DNA of 64,000 nt, taken from contig NC_087065.1 in NCBI RefSeq assembly GCF_963678635.1, forward strand, positions 64,885,374 to 64,949,373. Reading direction: 5' to 3'. Each line of letters starts with the position of its first letter. The stretch's first letter is position 1. This DNA comes from Symsagittifera roscoffensis (lineage: Eukaryota; Xenacoelomorpha; Acoela; Convolutidae). The notes under the pieces were generated by a model. It saw only the letters and a list, made by a program, of their open reading frames with translations. It was not told the DNA's origin and did not search any database. A program made the translations under genes and the position numbers. Of this stretch, positions 57,701-61,760 are shown piece by piece.

Positions 57701-60620
57701 CCAAAAATGGGTCAATTTGGCTTTTTTCAATTAATCAAGAATTACGCGGAAACTACTTTGTTAATTGATACAAAAGTTATAACACAGGAAGCCTCTTACA
57801 CAGCTCAACAAACTTTAATATGGGTTAAATCTCCAAAAATTTGCGCAAATTGTTTAAAATTTATTGTTTATCAGAGATTCTGGGCTTTATATAGTAAAAA
57901 ACACATTTATTGACTATCAAGTGAAAATTTTTTCTCTTATACTGGTTTTTGGAGATTTAACCCTTTTAAAACTTTGTTGAGCTGCGTAAAAGGCTTCCTG
58001 TGACATAATTTTCTTATCAATTAACAAAGTAGTTTCCGCGTAATTCTTGATTAATTGAAAAAAGCCAAATTGACCCATTTTTGGGGTAAAATTTTTGTTG
58101 AGAATTTCGGAGAAAAAATGGCACCATATTATTTCTGGTGAAATTCTAAACAACTTTTGTTCCCTTCACTTTTTGTCTAATGTTAACTCAATTTGAGAAA
58201 AACGCGTTTGAAAATTCAAGTTATGTTCTTTTTGTCCGGATAATTTAAATCAGCACTGTACTTTCTTTCCAAATTGTAGATTACTGAAATCTGATTGGCT
58301 GATTTTTATTTTCGCGCCTTCGGTCCTTCGCGTATGAGGGATTCTACCCATGTGATGTACCTATTAGCATGCGATAATTGTTTTAATGAAAAACATATTA
58401 GCCTAAATTTTCAAATAGCTTCGAAAAACGTTTCATTTTTTAAAGAAATAAAAATTTCACTTTCGTCTAATTAAAAATTTGGCTAAGTGTACAGATACGT
58501 GATCCTCGCGTTAATTTTTATGGAACGCTCAGTCCCGGTCGTAAAAAAAATGCACTCTTTTTGGACGAGGAATAAGATAATTTATTTAGTTTTATAAGGG
58601 TGCTCGTTTTTCGCACTTGATTAAACTCTTTCACGATTTTGTTCAATGTATGGGCCTGGAACATTTCGGCCACTTGACTCCAATCATTATAATATTCATT
58701 AATCAAATCATTAACACTATCATATATAATTTCAGCTTCCTACCCACATCAAGAGGGTTTGAGTCATTCTATGGGCTATATAATGGTAAAGGAGACTACT
58801 TCAGTCATCTCGACACAGAATTAGGGATGACTGGACTCGATTGGCATTTGGACGAAGGACCCAACCGAACCGATCTCCACTCGGAGCTGGGAGAATACGC
58901 GACTAGAGCGTTCGCCACAAGGGCAGACCAATTGATAAGTGAACATGATTTCGAAAGGCAGCCGATGTTTCTGTACATGGCATTGACTGCTCCGCATTCT
59001 GCTTTGCCACATGATCCGCTTCAAGTGCCGTTTCAGACGGAGCAACAAGTAACGGTTGGTAAAAATGCGGAATAAAAACTTTACTTCATCGAAAGAAAAA
59101 TTGATTAAAACATTAATTTTGTTTCTTCATTTATTCTGCCTAATGATTGGGCACGCATTTGAACTTTTGTCTAAAAATTTGTGCCTGAAAAAAAAACATT
59201 TCACAAAAATTTGGGTAAATTTGGGTGCGTTCGGTCAAAAAATTATTAAGAGGTGGATTTATGATTTTTTGGTGGGTGGGCGGATACGCACTTTTTAAAA
59301 ACACAGGCCAAAATGCCATTTCTAGACAAATTCTGGAAGATTGACTCAAATCTCCTCAATGGTGCCACGCAAAAAATTCGATAGTTGGTTGAAAATGGAC
59401 GGTGTAAAAAGGAGATCAGGGGGGTCGAATCCCTGAAAGAAGGGCGCTTCCCCTCCCCTGGACTTAAGTATTTGTAATCTTCTCAGTTCACAGCAATTGA
59501 TCCCATTACTTCTTCATATATATTTTGAAAGATCTATTCATGATCACAGGGCCCAGAAGAAACACCAAGGATGCTGCATTTTGTGAATAACAACCATGAT
59601 GTTTATAATTATAATGGTTCAATCCTTTTCGACCTTCATTTTATTTTTAAAAAATTTAACTTGTAGGGAACGTATCACACGCAAAGACGAAAGTATTTGG
59701 GTATGCTAAAAGAAATGGACGACTCGATAGGCCGAATTGTCGCATCTCTGAAGACCAAAGGAGTCCTAGATAATACAATCATCATCTTCAGTTCCGACAA
59801 TGGAGGTGCACCGAACGGGTTCCAATTTGGATGGGGTTCCAACTATCCTCTGCGATCTTCAAAGGGTTTCTTTTATGAGGGAGGTTGTCGAGTTGCCGGG
59901 TTTGTTTGGGGTACTTTGTTTGCACGAAGAGCTGGACAAGTGGCTACTGAAATGATGCACATTTCTGATTGGTTGCCGACGTTGTACGATTTCGCTGGAG
60001 GAAATGTCGAACACTTAGAAGACATTGATGGCTTTAGTATGGTCGATGTTTTAACATGCCGCAACTTGACTTCGCCAAGAACAGAATTTGTTCTTAATTT
60101 TGACCCCCTCGAAAACGCAAAATCTATGAGAGTTGGAAAATATAAGTATCTTTTGAACCCCGAGGACTTCTTCGTGCATAATGATTTGCACGATTGGTAC
60201 CAGGCTCCCGGAGAATATCCAGGCACTAATGAAACTATGATTCCCAATACGCATCCAGCTCAGATAACATGTGAAAACATGCCCCAAGATATTGATTTGA
60301 AGTGCTTTTCTCAGATAAGTCAACGTTACGAGTGTTTATTTGACATCGACAAAGACCCGTGTGAGTTTCATAATCTGATAGACGATGAAGGTTATGCGGA
60401 AGTGAAGGAAAAACTTCTGGAAAGAATTGAGTACTGGGAGGGCAAACAAGTTCCTCCAATGAGACCCCCGGTTGAATGGGATGCGAATCCGAAATTCTTC
60501 GACCATACCTGGAATCCCTGGACTAATGATCCAACTATTCATCCGACTGAACCTTACACGTGCCACCCTAAACACTGTCCACCTGACACAAAAATCAATA
60601 CCAAAAAATTGGAGCTTTAG
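33388..60620 (+). CDS. Arylsulfatase (B/I/J type), four coding exons joined 33388..33700, 53432..53591, 58736..59048, 59667..60620
   Basis: The spliced frame is 1740 bp (579 residues), close to animal arylsulfatase B. Residues 1-30 form a signal peptide with a hydrophobic core ([20 protein letters not shown]), so the enzyme enters the secretory/lysosomal path. Calcium-site aspartates D56-D57 lie in 'ILADDLGW'. The formylglycine cysteine C95 lies in '[11 protein letters not shown]', the sulfatase signature. K149 and H151 are in 'GKWHLG', H245 in 'TAPHSALPH', D306-N307 in 'SSDNGG', and K328 in '[11 protein letters not shown]'. All introns are GT..AG with matching phases (1, 2, 0). The start at 33388 is the first ATG that yields a signal peptide. 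Activity would be hydrolysis of sulfate esters, in this group often on glycosaminoglycans; the substrate is inferred from family only. Intron 1 is 19.7 kb because of a nested MITE and LTR element; no exon is damaged. Confidence 0.9.
33904..34319 (+). mobile_element. hAT-like MITE, interrupted by the LTR element (last 2 bp at 53120-53121)
   Basis: It begins 'caggcgcggatctagg' and ends, across the LTR element, in '..gccgctactg', an imperfect CAG..CTG inverted end pair. The flanks are CTGTCGAT (33896-33903) and CTGTTGAT (53122-53129), an 8-bp duplication with one mismatch, as expected for hAT elements. The reconstructed length is 418 bp, with a G-run ('gaggggggggcgaa') near the left end and C-runs near the right. 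It lies in sulfatase intron 1. No coding capacity. Confidence 0.7.
34320..34729 (-). repeat. 3' LTR
   Basis: On the minus strand it begins TGGAACC and ends ATAACTCA (TG..CA). It matches 52706-53115 except at one base ('aattaaaag' here, 'aattacaag' there). Confidence 0.92.
34730..36341 (-). other. 3' non-coding region of the LTR element
   Basis: About 1.6 kb without a credible minus-strand ORF. A purine-containing stretch ('aacccggatggg' on the minus strand, 34730-34742) abuts the LTR where a polypurine tract is expected, but it is a poor match. A strong splice donor sequence (CAG|GTAAGTAT, minus strand 36341-36331) follows the last stop codon. Confidence 0.5.
36342..37721 (-). CDS. Last ORF of the LTR element, unknown globular protein
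   Basis: The frame is open for 459 codons (from 37721); the first ATG, at 37352, leaves 336 residues. Composition is that of a folded protein, with aromatic and charged residues ('[19 protein letters not shown]', 'FERFQ'-like and '[20 protein letters not shown]' segments). It has no transmembrane segment or recognised catalytic motif. It lies after env, where complex retroviruses keep accessory genes. The stop is followed directly by CAG|GTAAGT, a strong splice donor. Confidence 0.55.
   Translation of the reverse strand, partial: FYYPPTTTLPPSHPNHKPNLFHNRFIQPPTPTPSSNYTESLAPSSTSTESSLNTNRAYRTFKRKFPNHPFPAKPGTAREYINHPKHTNTKEFLAITLPSFPQYTLNTPHDTNETRSFVDEYVLMPTLSWTSYYYFTNPLCLPLSSTHIEIERNKDMLYRLTTPLTTRQFTYVGYKKSLKTHTAPRANEYTLEYYDHNIITANQDQFLDDDRFANPQITEKFFIKTPYVFTLNIFDRKFDHIISEALTDTQAYESFKERFQIFSLTFHFLAPHEKDLHCSHDIILRTKQTHKYSYYRFIQNHFDLHTPSRQPHHRFQFINSKYTSPFFLNFTYCIKDTNLHGILRNYGPITQMYIFCPIAKTFNAEESRPFLIPHEFVEPIEIPILEFIHNTKFNHKLYNLIQNTPYEFAVGTEELTTIKALQLLWPLLQTKNIIRILAKLLTTSDLIHDIFPHGFFPDD
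37598..38146 (-). CDS. 182-residue Pro/Ser-rich ORF overlapping env stop
   Basis: Begins at an ATG that overlaps the env stop codon (ATGA, 38146-38143) and is rich in P, S, N and T ('[18 protein letters not shown]'), probably disordered. It overlaps the following open frame by about 120 bases. Function unknown; it could be the N-terminal part of the next ORF joined by frameshift. Confidence 0.45.
   Translation of the reverse strand: MSRQLGSLHRSNSHPTNLTSPIPIIPLFAFPPPNFPPSNVTSGMNSDTNSHISVLYSTSQLNNPNIETPDEFADSEPSPSNNFHYSSNFSQPPFQPILSNNPDPINSTPSYASQVTPTYSSFHSDQSSHSPDTPRISPELDNFITLQQQPYHLHTPTINQISSTIDSSNPLPLHPLQIILNH
38143..40761 (-). pseudogene. env: Envelope-like glycoprotein gene with two in-frame stops
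   Basis: From the ATG at 40761 (hydrophobic leader '[17 protein letters not shown]') one frame runs 873 codons to the TGA at 38143. TAA codons interrupt it at 40641-40639 (codon 41) and 40011-40009 (codon 251). The ectodomain is cysteine-containing. A block with 'GNILWFYTC', '[10 protein letters not shown]' and 'DTAVPCGSE' resembles surface glycoproteins of jingchuvirus-type viruses. Near the C-terminus come a hydrophobic segment ('[18 protein letters not shown]') and a second one ('[14 protein letters not shown]'), then a long polar tail. An envelope would serve membrane fusion and cell entry; with its stops this copy cannot make it. The viral source is inferred, not shown. Confidence 0.75.
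40932..41882 (-). CDS. 316-codon Pro/Ser/Thr/Gln-rich frame without start codon
   Basis: Open on the minus strand from just after a TAA (41885-41883) to TAG (40934-40932), with no in-frame ATG seen. The text is biased to P, S, T, Q and N in the first two thirds ('[19 protein letters not shown]'). The last part is more globular ('[20 protein letters not shown]', then '[12 protein letters not shown]'). The frame stays open past the TAG for about 55 more codons, so the TAG may be a lesion. Lack of a start suggests expression by splicing, frameshift or readthrough. No family recognised. Confidence 0.5.
   Translation of the reverse strand, partial: SNKNLSKIATPQSQSQSSPTSSQDNPTTPSTTQNPQTSTRISFQDNPYTFEERHARLSEPLEPVQRQASLSEPTYNLYPTLPQELSRIRHLSQNQNTTEINRQIIHPRRNRNFQTPRVHFEIPQSPSQSTPENPTGITPETPTLFSQRSTSSLPSDYLGSTPTSEQIRENPFNPPNQTSRLPYWTTHSFTQGEPNLINDPIDISTDTTSSSLPETLSLPSTPSISQISPTPFNLNFPNNLDARYREQSSTNIPLRLDWNTFTAPPPLFGHYLESNRLHNWALNRLQYRQDIHDDIRDHNIQILQQNSLQLKFEITV
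41888..42076 (-). CDS. Small membrane-protein ORF 2 of the LTR element
   Basis: A 62-residue frame with two hydrophobic segments ('[20 protein letters not shown]' and '[16 protein letters not shown]') separated by a short basic loop ('KCIKK'). The start codon overlaps the stop of the preceding ORF. Function unknown. Confidence 0.4.
   Translation of the reverse strand: MIRTFFSRTDIFLLFVIFITFLSSLILTICKCIKKAIITFALATIFLIIFLEEYYNKHKLVH
42073..42303 (-). CDS. Small membrane-protein ORF 1 of the LTR element
   Basis: A 76-residue frame that is almost wholly hydrophobic (Ile/Phe/Leu), with two likely membrane spans ('[20 protein letters not shown]' and '[17 protein letters not shown]') and a polar tail. 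Its stop overlaps the ATG of the next ORF (42076-42073). No homologue recognised; A/T-rich DNA can produce such frames by chance. Confidence 0.4.
   Translation of the reverse strand: MLFYQTVTKIFINLKQFFTILATFIIFLFDILESFLIILIIFCNIFLIFYTIFELFLQLSKTLDYIHRYESYNLSK
42304..42896 (-). other. Non-coding stretch between pol and accessory ORFs
   Basis: About 590 bases with no credible frame on the element's coding strand. Confidence 0.5.
42897..43046 (-). CDS. Short basic ORF right after pol
   Basis: 49 codons starting at an ATG 4 bases past the pol stop, with '[15 protein letters not shown]'. The basic Arg/Pro pattern resembles the extreme C-terminal tail of some gypsy integrases, so it may be pol sequence displaced by a frame change rather than a separate protein. 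Confidence 0.4.
   Translation of the reverse strand: MTEQIIPQEQIDKSEHRKSTRLRNQPRKNYKIFIPQSKILKKVEFQKQF
43051..46388 (-). CDS. pol: Pol: reverse transcriptase, RNase H, integrase
   Basis: A long open frame (1103 codons from 46362; in frame up to about 46388). RT occupies about residues 1-200, with '[17 protein letters not shown]' and the catalytic box as 'TYLDNVFMQ' at residues 145-148 (codons 45930-45919). The second catalytic aspartate is Asn, which should abolish polymerisation. RNase H follows ('[17 protein letters not shown]', '[15 protein letters not shown]', 'VLFTDHKPI'). Integrase has an HHCC-type zinc domain ('[11 protein letters not shown]', 'CNDCIVCQL') and the DDE triad in 'SFDTKGP', 'VTDNGTEF' and 'NGLVEGMN'. 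A basic C-terminal tail ends the frame. It copies the RNA and inserts the cDNA; this copy needs RT in trans. Confidence 0.92.
46359..47380 (-). CDS. pol: Retropepsin-type protease and start of RT
   Basis: The open frame begins with the aspartic protease active-site motif '[15 protein letters not shown]' (D-S-G at 47372-47364). The second conserved block '[10 protein letters not shown]' (usual I-L/I-G) follows about 70 residues later. The frame continues through a spacer to a region resembling the N-terminal edge of gypsy RT ('[14 protein letters not shown]') and stops at 46359. No ATG is needed if it is made as a Gag-Pol fusion. Near 46385 the frame is off by one from the RT frame, and some expected residues seem to be missing there. 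Confidence 0.75.
47375..47880 (-). CDS. Linker between nucleocapsid region and protease
   Basis: An open frame from about 47880 to a TAA at 47377-47375, overlapping the previous frame by about 100 bases. Its text, such as '[13 protein letters not shown]', continues smoothly into the protease in the neighbouring frame. It is likely part of the same polyprotein, with a -1 frame change at 'gatttttaattg'. No motif recognised. Confidence 0.5.
47776..48402 (-). CDS. Arg/Asn/Ser/Tyr-rich nucleocapsid-like region
   Basis: A 208-residue low-complexity frame of repeated R, N, S and Y (for example '[17 protein letters not shown]'), as in disordered RNA-binding tails. It follows the zinc knuckle in a different frame, with an ATGA overlap. 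It is probably the C-terminal tail of Gag displaced by a frame change, or a separately started RNA-binding protein. Confidence 0.6.
   Translation of the reverse strand: MKKDQNLPNKNVYSNNSSGKPLPNNKNYTRNQSPHNSSYRGRSPERRNTQNWSQNHYNRPNSRNNYSRSNSNTTQFVSRSNSQSRNRYYPNNQSRNSSYNRNRNYSNNRNRSYSNNRNQYYPNNRSRNNSYNRTNSNYQNRSRNNSQNRHSSYNNRYRNYSQSPHRNNNHYNNSNSATEVVHLNIKDISITYNLIQKQHQTLQVLMTQ
48399..48752 (-). CDS. gag: Gag zinc-knuckle segment, same frame after the TGA
   Basis: After the TGA the frame continues for 117 codons. It contains a canonical CCHC knuckle, '[14 protein letters not shown]' (C-X2-C-X4-H-X4-C, DNA 48515-48474), which binds element RNA in nucleocapsids. A first internal ATG lies at 48695. 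Its stop overlaps the ATG of the next frame (ATGA at 48402-48399). Confidence 0.8.
   Translation of the reverse strand, partial: EPDLDFRKLADKLEQAEITMKLEETENLKLQYVNRIETASTNINNIQESDTDLVEKITEILNIYEKHPNFKGKPSFKKWCNYCRRYGHSISECRQKQQDNQINLKNTKNQISHSINI
48753..51011 (-). CDS. gag: Gag polyprotein (capsid part), ends at an in-frame TGA
   Basis: A 752-codon frame. The N-terminal third has no recognised motif. The middle is a Pro/Gln/Asn-rich linker with repeats of 'QPIQQQNPI' type. The C-terminal 150 residues match the Ty3/gypsy capsid core (retrotrans_gag), with '[17 protein letters not shown]', '[13 protein letters not shown]' and '[12 protein letters not shown]'. The TGA at 48755-48753 separates it from a zinc-knuckle segment in the same frame. 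Gag would assemble particles around the element RNA. The TGA may be a disabling mutation or a readthrough site. Confidence 0.85.
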   Translation of the reverse strand: MSSTHTPGDESPDDDEIFPFIVDATTDRGQHIFCKNLLLNLFEPGISPCKTEFPDVKIKRQIIDHYLKDICNLTQQYGIYSIEFTSPNLNHSKYIIQTDDLDLEFSKVFSEYIKSIQYHNSQRANSIFTHEVFAIIYSYISILENEIPIPNVSPTETSKHVRVRHEITLLSSYLNIIKENLAKDEVSQHTKHDLQKILAWFIIDYFTHNIDLIAQARKNFRPQNSNDDTAITEQSDYVWDPEWSHPAFISFPQSIASQAISTISYKRDYVRVIPLTIDATPLNYNTFLPDTQNNSLNSTVIHNENLNGTRNFTQQDIQTPSHFINEEIVHTTTTQQSISPIRPNLTTPRNTNPSQTQVTLQSTVKPSVAPKYSLMDYQTYRPMTIPPKTRKTFTRNNFADHNYNYTHPSKTNYQPRRNFNQYTRSRNWDNPMAQPNSVNFQTNPPQDRSENYPFFQQNKNKKQTSYQMDYLSSDDDFLQPDIFAPYTQEYCGQGVQKPQPIDTQHQQPIQQQNPINTQSFQPIQQQNPMIAHSYQPTQMQNEIPLPYYLQQHEITRNQLSNFSQMPNAAESLQMTMNPYLMGGSSITSNKPLTVFTGTDPEYSVEDYLNAVTANLILNIGPEPINTPLHQNWIHRRTALIQTTLDGAAQKWFSVLPPEIKSNWKRFTQEFSKMFDSERNKQQQRVLCNEIRRLPNETIKQLAVRIETLVRKAYSLNTHDYKNTKMTEILMMTLTPQLRKIAIKKRASHPSSI
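50986..51453 (-). CDS. Short basic ORF upstream of Gag (unknown function)
   Basis: A 155-residue frame that is the first substantial ORF of the element. It is rich in Lys/Arg, with basic stretches ('[20 protein letters not shown]', '[15 protein letters not shown]') that could bind RNA or act as nuclear signals, separated by a serine/acid-rich middle ('[15 protein letters not shown]'). Its last 26 bases overlap the start of the Gag frame. No family recognised. It could be an N-terminal Gag extension joined by frameshift, or a separate accessory protein. Confidence 0.55.
   Translation of the reverse strand: MSFKNLGNKQTIVLHNCEIDNKKYDLVITPHTQTVGYIRTKRQTLKRKIITKQRQITRKRFSKNRNAFSESETNSLDELYKLKESIDKNCPIHDQLYFSDSETTSNSSKRGKRRIKKQYKHKPVHLYNWNQPIRHINNYILTVIERKNELNAHPR
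51454..52680 (-). other. 5' leader of the LTR element
   Basis: About 1.2 kb between the primer site and the first ORF. It contains iterated motifs: 'gatccaaggata(g/a)gcctt' at 51979 and 52032, and several 'cctgggtct'/'aagggttgga' blocks at 51540-51910 (plus-strand orientation). It may hold packaging or splice signals. A 77-codon frame at 52385-52618 has no recognisable features. Confidence 0.5.
52681..52703 (-). other. Putative primer binding site
   Basis: Two bases inside the 5' LTR, the minus strand reads TGGTGCGACCATAAGTC and onward. The plus strand over the same 23 bases looks like a tRNA 3' end: a T-loop-like GTTCGA, then an acceptor-like stretch ending CACCA. The tRNA species was not identified. 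Confidence 0.65.
52706..53115 (-). repeat. 5' LTR
   Basis: Direct copy of 34320-34729, 410 bp, one mismatch. It would hold the element's promoter; I did not identify a clear TATA box. Confidence 0.92.
53122..53431. other. Remainder of sulfatase intron 1
   Basis: Begins with the right copy of the MITE target duplication (CTGTTGAT, 53122-53129) and ends at the exon 2 acceptor. Nothing else seen. Confidence 0.6.
53432..53591 (+). CDS. Sulfatase exon 2 (RTGMQH to GKWHLG)
   Basis: Acceptor 'ttattactatag' ends at 53431; donor GAG|GTATAC at 53591/53592. It carries '[10 protein letters not shown]' and '[12 protein letters not shown]'. The open frame runs past the donor, but family alignment and the exon 3 join require splicing here. 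Confidence 0.88.
53660..54360. mobile_element. Palindromic MITE, copy 1 (CAGTGCTG ends), in sulfatase intron 2
   Basis: The left end 'cagtgctgatttaaattatc' and the right end 'gataatttaaatcagcactc' are inverted copies. The arms show further symmetry ('aattacgctgaaactac' near 53870 against 'gtttcagcgtgattcttgat' near 54157) to the centre around 54010. About 701 bp, non-coding, more diverged than copy 2. 'TA' follows the right end. Confidence 0.75.
54895..55080 (+). repeat. Dispersed repeat, related to 61560-61760
   Basis: Shares 'tgagaaaa(t/c)tggatcaa', 'ggaa(a)tct(a)' and 'ctttcgaaa' in the same order with 61670-61750. No coding sequence. Confidence 0.4.
55110..55650. repeat. Degenerate TTCGAC-rich tandem repeats in sulfatase intron 2
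   Basis: The first part (55190-55440) iterates a unit of about 60 bp built on 'ggaaaaacgttttgaccgaa'. The second part (55450-55640) iterates a unit of about 24 bp built on 'tgtgttcgactttatgtttc'. The left edge ('cctcgacccagactcga') resembles the end of the MITE at 25753-26056. Confidence 0.65.
55860..57170. other. Sulfatase intron 2 interior, nothing recognised
   Basis: A/T-rich DNA; a 'ccaatcaacccccccccctac' C-run occurs near 56690. A weak tRNA-like string ('gtctagtggtgagcgcgacc', about 56411-56430) has no B box nearby. Confidence 0.45.
57180..57520 (+). repeat. Dispersed repeat, inverted relative to 32030-32350
   Basis: Contains 'gcgaaggatcgaaag', 'ataacgaaacccttgaaat' and 'atatttctgccg' in the order seen on the minus strand of 32030-32350. 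Confidence 0.5.
57527..58258. mobile_element. Palindromic MITE, copy 2, nearly perfect, TA target duplication
   Basis: 732 bp from 'cagtgctgatttaaattatc' to 'gataatttaaatcagcactg', flanked by TA at 57525-57526 and 58259-58260. The two arms are close to perfect inverted copies over about 330 bp each (for example 'ccaaaaatgggtcaatttgg' at about 57703 and its complement near 58065). Ends and TA duplication suggest a Tc1/mariner-related non-autonomous element. A transcript across it would fold into a very long hairpin. Confidence 0.8.
58736..59048 (+). CDS. Sulfatase exon 3 (LPTSRGF to TAPHSALPH)
   Basis: Acceptor 'tatataatttcag' ends at 58735; donor CAACAA|GTAACG at 59048/59049. It contains '[20 protein letters not shown]' and the catalytic-region histidine motif '[11 protein letters not shown]'. 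Confidence 0.88.
59130..59465 (+). repeat. Truncated member of the hAT-like MITE family in sulfatase intron 3
   Basis: The 3' part ('ggggggtcgaatccctgaa', 'gggcgcttcccctcccctgg') matches 34250-34305 and 30290-30335. The ends are not clear. Confidence 0.5.
59667..60620 (+). CDS. Sulfatase exon 4 (C-terminal half, stop TAG)
   Basis: Acceptor 'tttaacttgtag' ends at 59666. It encodes '[14 protein letters not shown]', '[13 protein letters not shown]', '[14 protein letters not shown]' and '[12 protein letters not shown]', then the C-terminal domain with several cysteines ('ITCEN', '[14 protein letters not shown]', '[12 protein letters not shown]'). Stop codon TAG at 60618-60620. Confidence 0.9.
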   Translation, partial: GTYHTQRRKYLGMLKEMDDSIGRIVASLKTKGVLDNTIIIFSSDNGGAPNGFQFGWGSNYPLRSSKGFFYEGGCRVAGFVWGTLFARRAGQVATEMMHISDWLPTLYDFAGGNVEHLEDIDGFSMVDVLTCRNLTSPRTEFVLNFDPLENAKSMRVGKYKYLLNPEDFFVHNDLHDWYQAPGEYPGTNETMIPNTHPAQITCENMPQDIDLKCFSQISQRYECLFDIDKDPCEFHNLIDDEGYAEVKEKLLERIEYWEGKQVPPMRPPVEWDANPKFFDHTWNPWTNDPTIHPTEPYTCHPKHCPPDTKINTKKLEL

Positions 60621-60669
60621 TAAATGCAAAAAAAAAAGAAACATCAAATTAATATTTGCTATAAGTTTT

Positions 60670-60675
60670 AATAAA
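60670..60675 (+). promoter_or_regulatory. Poly(A) signal AATAAA of the sulfatase gene
   Basis: Canonical hexamer 50 bases after the stop codon and only about 40 bases before the tRNA-Glu gene. Confidence 0.65.
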
Positions 60676-60712
60676 AAATGAATGTTTGTTTCTAAGTCTT
60701 ATTGCAGCGACA

Positions 60713-60784
60713 TCCCAGTTGGTCTAGCGGTTAGGATTTGTGGCTTTCACCCACAAGGCCCGGGTTCGACACCCGGACTGGGAA
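60713..60784 (+). tRNA. tRNA-Glu (UUC)
   Basis: A 72-base cloverleaf. The acceptor stem TCCCAGT / ACTGGGA pairs perfectly. The anticodon stem TGTGG/CCACA encloses the loop CTTTCAC with anticodon TTC at 60746-60748. The T arm CCGGG-TTCGACA-CCCGG is intact, with discriminator A at 60784. The D-arm text 'ggtctagcggttaggat' is the conserved eukaryotic tRNA-Glu A box and 'gggttcgacac' the B box. It reads in the sulfatase direction about 90 bases past that gene's stop codon and looks functional. Confidence 0.95.
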
Positions 60785-60788
60785 TTTT
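60785..60788 (+). terminator. RNA polymerase III terminator (TTTT)
   Basis: Four T residues directly after the tRNA-Glu discriminator base. Confidence 0.8.
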
Positions 60789-61230
60789 GTTGTGCTTTGG
60801 ATTTTTCTAAATTTAAACAATGAGGCTCTCTCTTTTCAAGTTCCCCCTTTCAAATTCGTTTTTTAAAAGCGTAATTAACGTTGTCATAATGCAATGAATT
60901 TTGGCATAGTGAACTAACTGTGAACAGATTTGGTCATGCTTCACATCGCAACATCACGCACTTAGCCGTAATAACATGTAAAATAAACAAAGAAATCAAT
61001 TTTTTGAAAGGTGGTTGAGGGGAGTGGAAAAAGCCCATAATGAGATGCCAAAAAGCTACAAATAGGGCTCTAACTGAATTGCGGAAAACAAACTAAAGAC
61101 CTCCCTAAAATTATAATTCGTTTGAATTTTGAAGCACAATGCTAAACTTGTTATATTGCTAGGAAAATTTGCATGGCAAACGAGTTAATCAATTTGAGCA
61201 ACAATTTTAATTTTTTGTTTTTACACTACC
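60789..61230. other. Intergenic, nothing recognised
   Basis: No coding or RNA gene seen. Confidence 0.5.
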
Positions 61231-61231
61231 G

Positions 61232-61308
61232 AACTTTAGTGAGCGTTAGAGAGGGAAGGGTGTGAGATTCCAAATCTTGAGGTCGCAAGTTCGACGCCCA
61301 TCCGTACC
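61232..61308 (+). repeat. tRNA-like relic (SINE head or pseudo-tRNA)
   Basis: A D-arm-like 'gagcgttagagaggg', a plausible anticodon stem (AGATT/AATCT) and a B-box-like 'aagttcgacgccc' are in the right order, ending 'ccgtacca' before a T-run. The acceptor stem does not pair, so it is not a functional tRNA gene. The CCA may be chance or mark an RNA-derived insertion. Confidence 0.4.
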
Positions 61309-61559
61309 AAATTTTACTTATTCAAGCCTTAGCTCTATCTTTTCTTATTTCACTTTTAAAATTTTTTTTGTCGTGTTCTCGCTTGTGTTTGCGAAGCTCA
61401 ACTTCGCCTCTGTGCGGCAAATTCAAAGAGTACTATAGAAAAGTATTACACAAAAGCAAGGCCGAGCGTCACACCTATTTCGATACAACAAAAACAACAT
61501 AGCCAATCAAAGATTGGAAAAGAGCAATGAACGCAAGCAAACATAAAAAAAATACTTTG

Positions 61560-61760
61560 ATGAAAAAATCTCAACATTCAAGTTTCAAAGAAAAAATAGA
61601 TGCCCTTTAAGCTCTTTGAATTTCTCGAACGATTTATGATTGGCGCTTTTTTGATAGCATTAACCCAATTTGAGAAAACTGGATCAACAGGTAAAATTTT
61701 TTTTCCGCTGGAAATCTATAAAATAAGCTCCACTTTCGAAACTTGAAACCGCTCACGTTT
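61560..61760 (+). repeat. Dispersed repeat, related to 54895-55080
   Basis: See the shared blocks listed for 54895-55080; non-coding. Confidence 0.4.
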
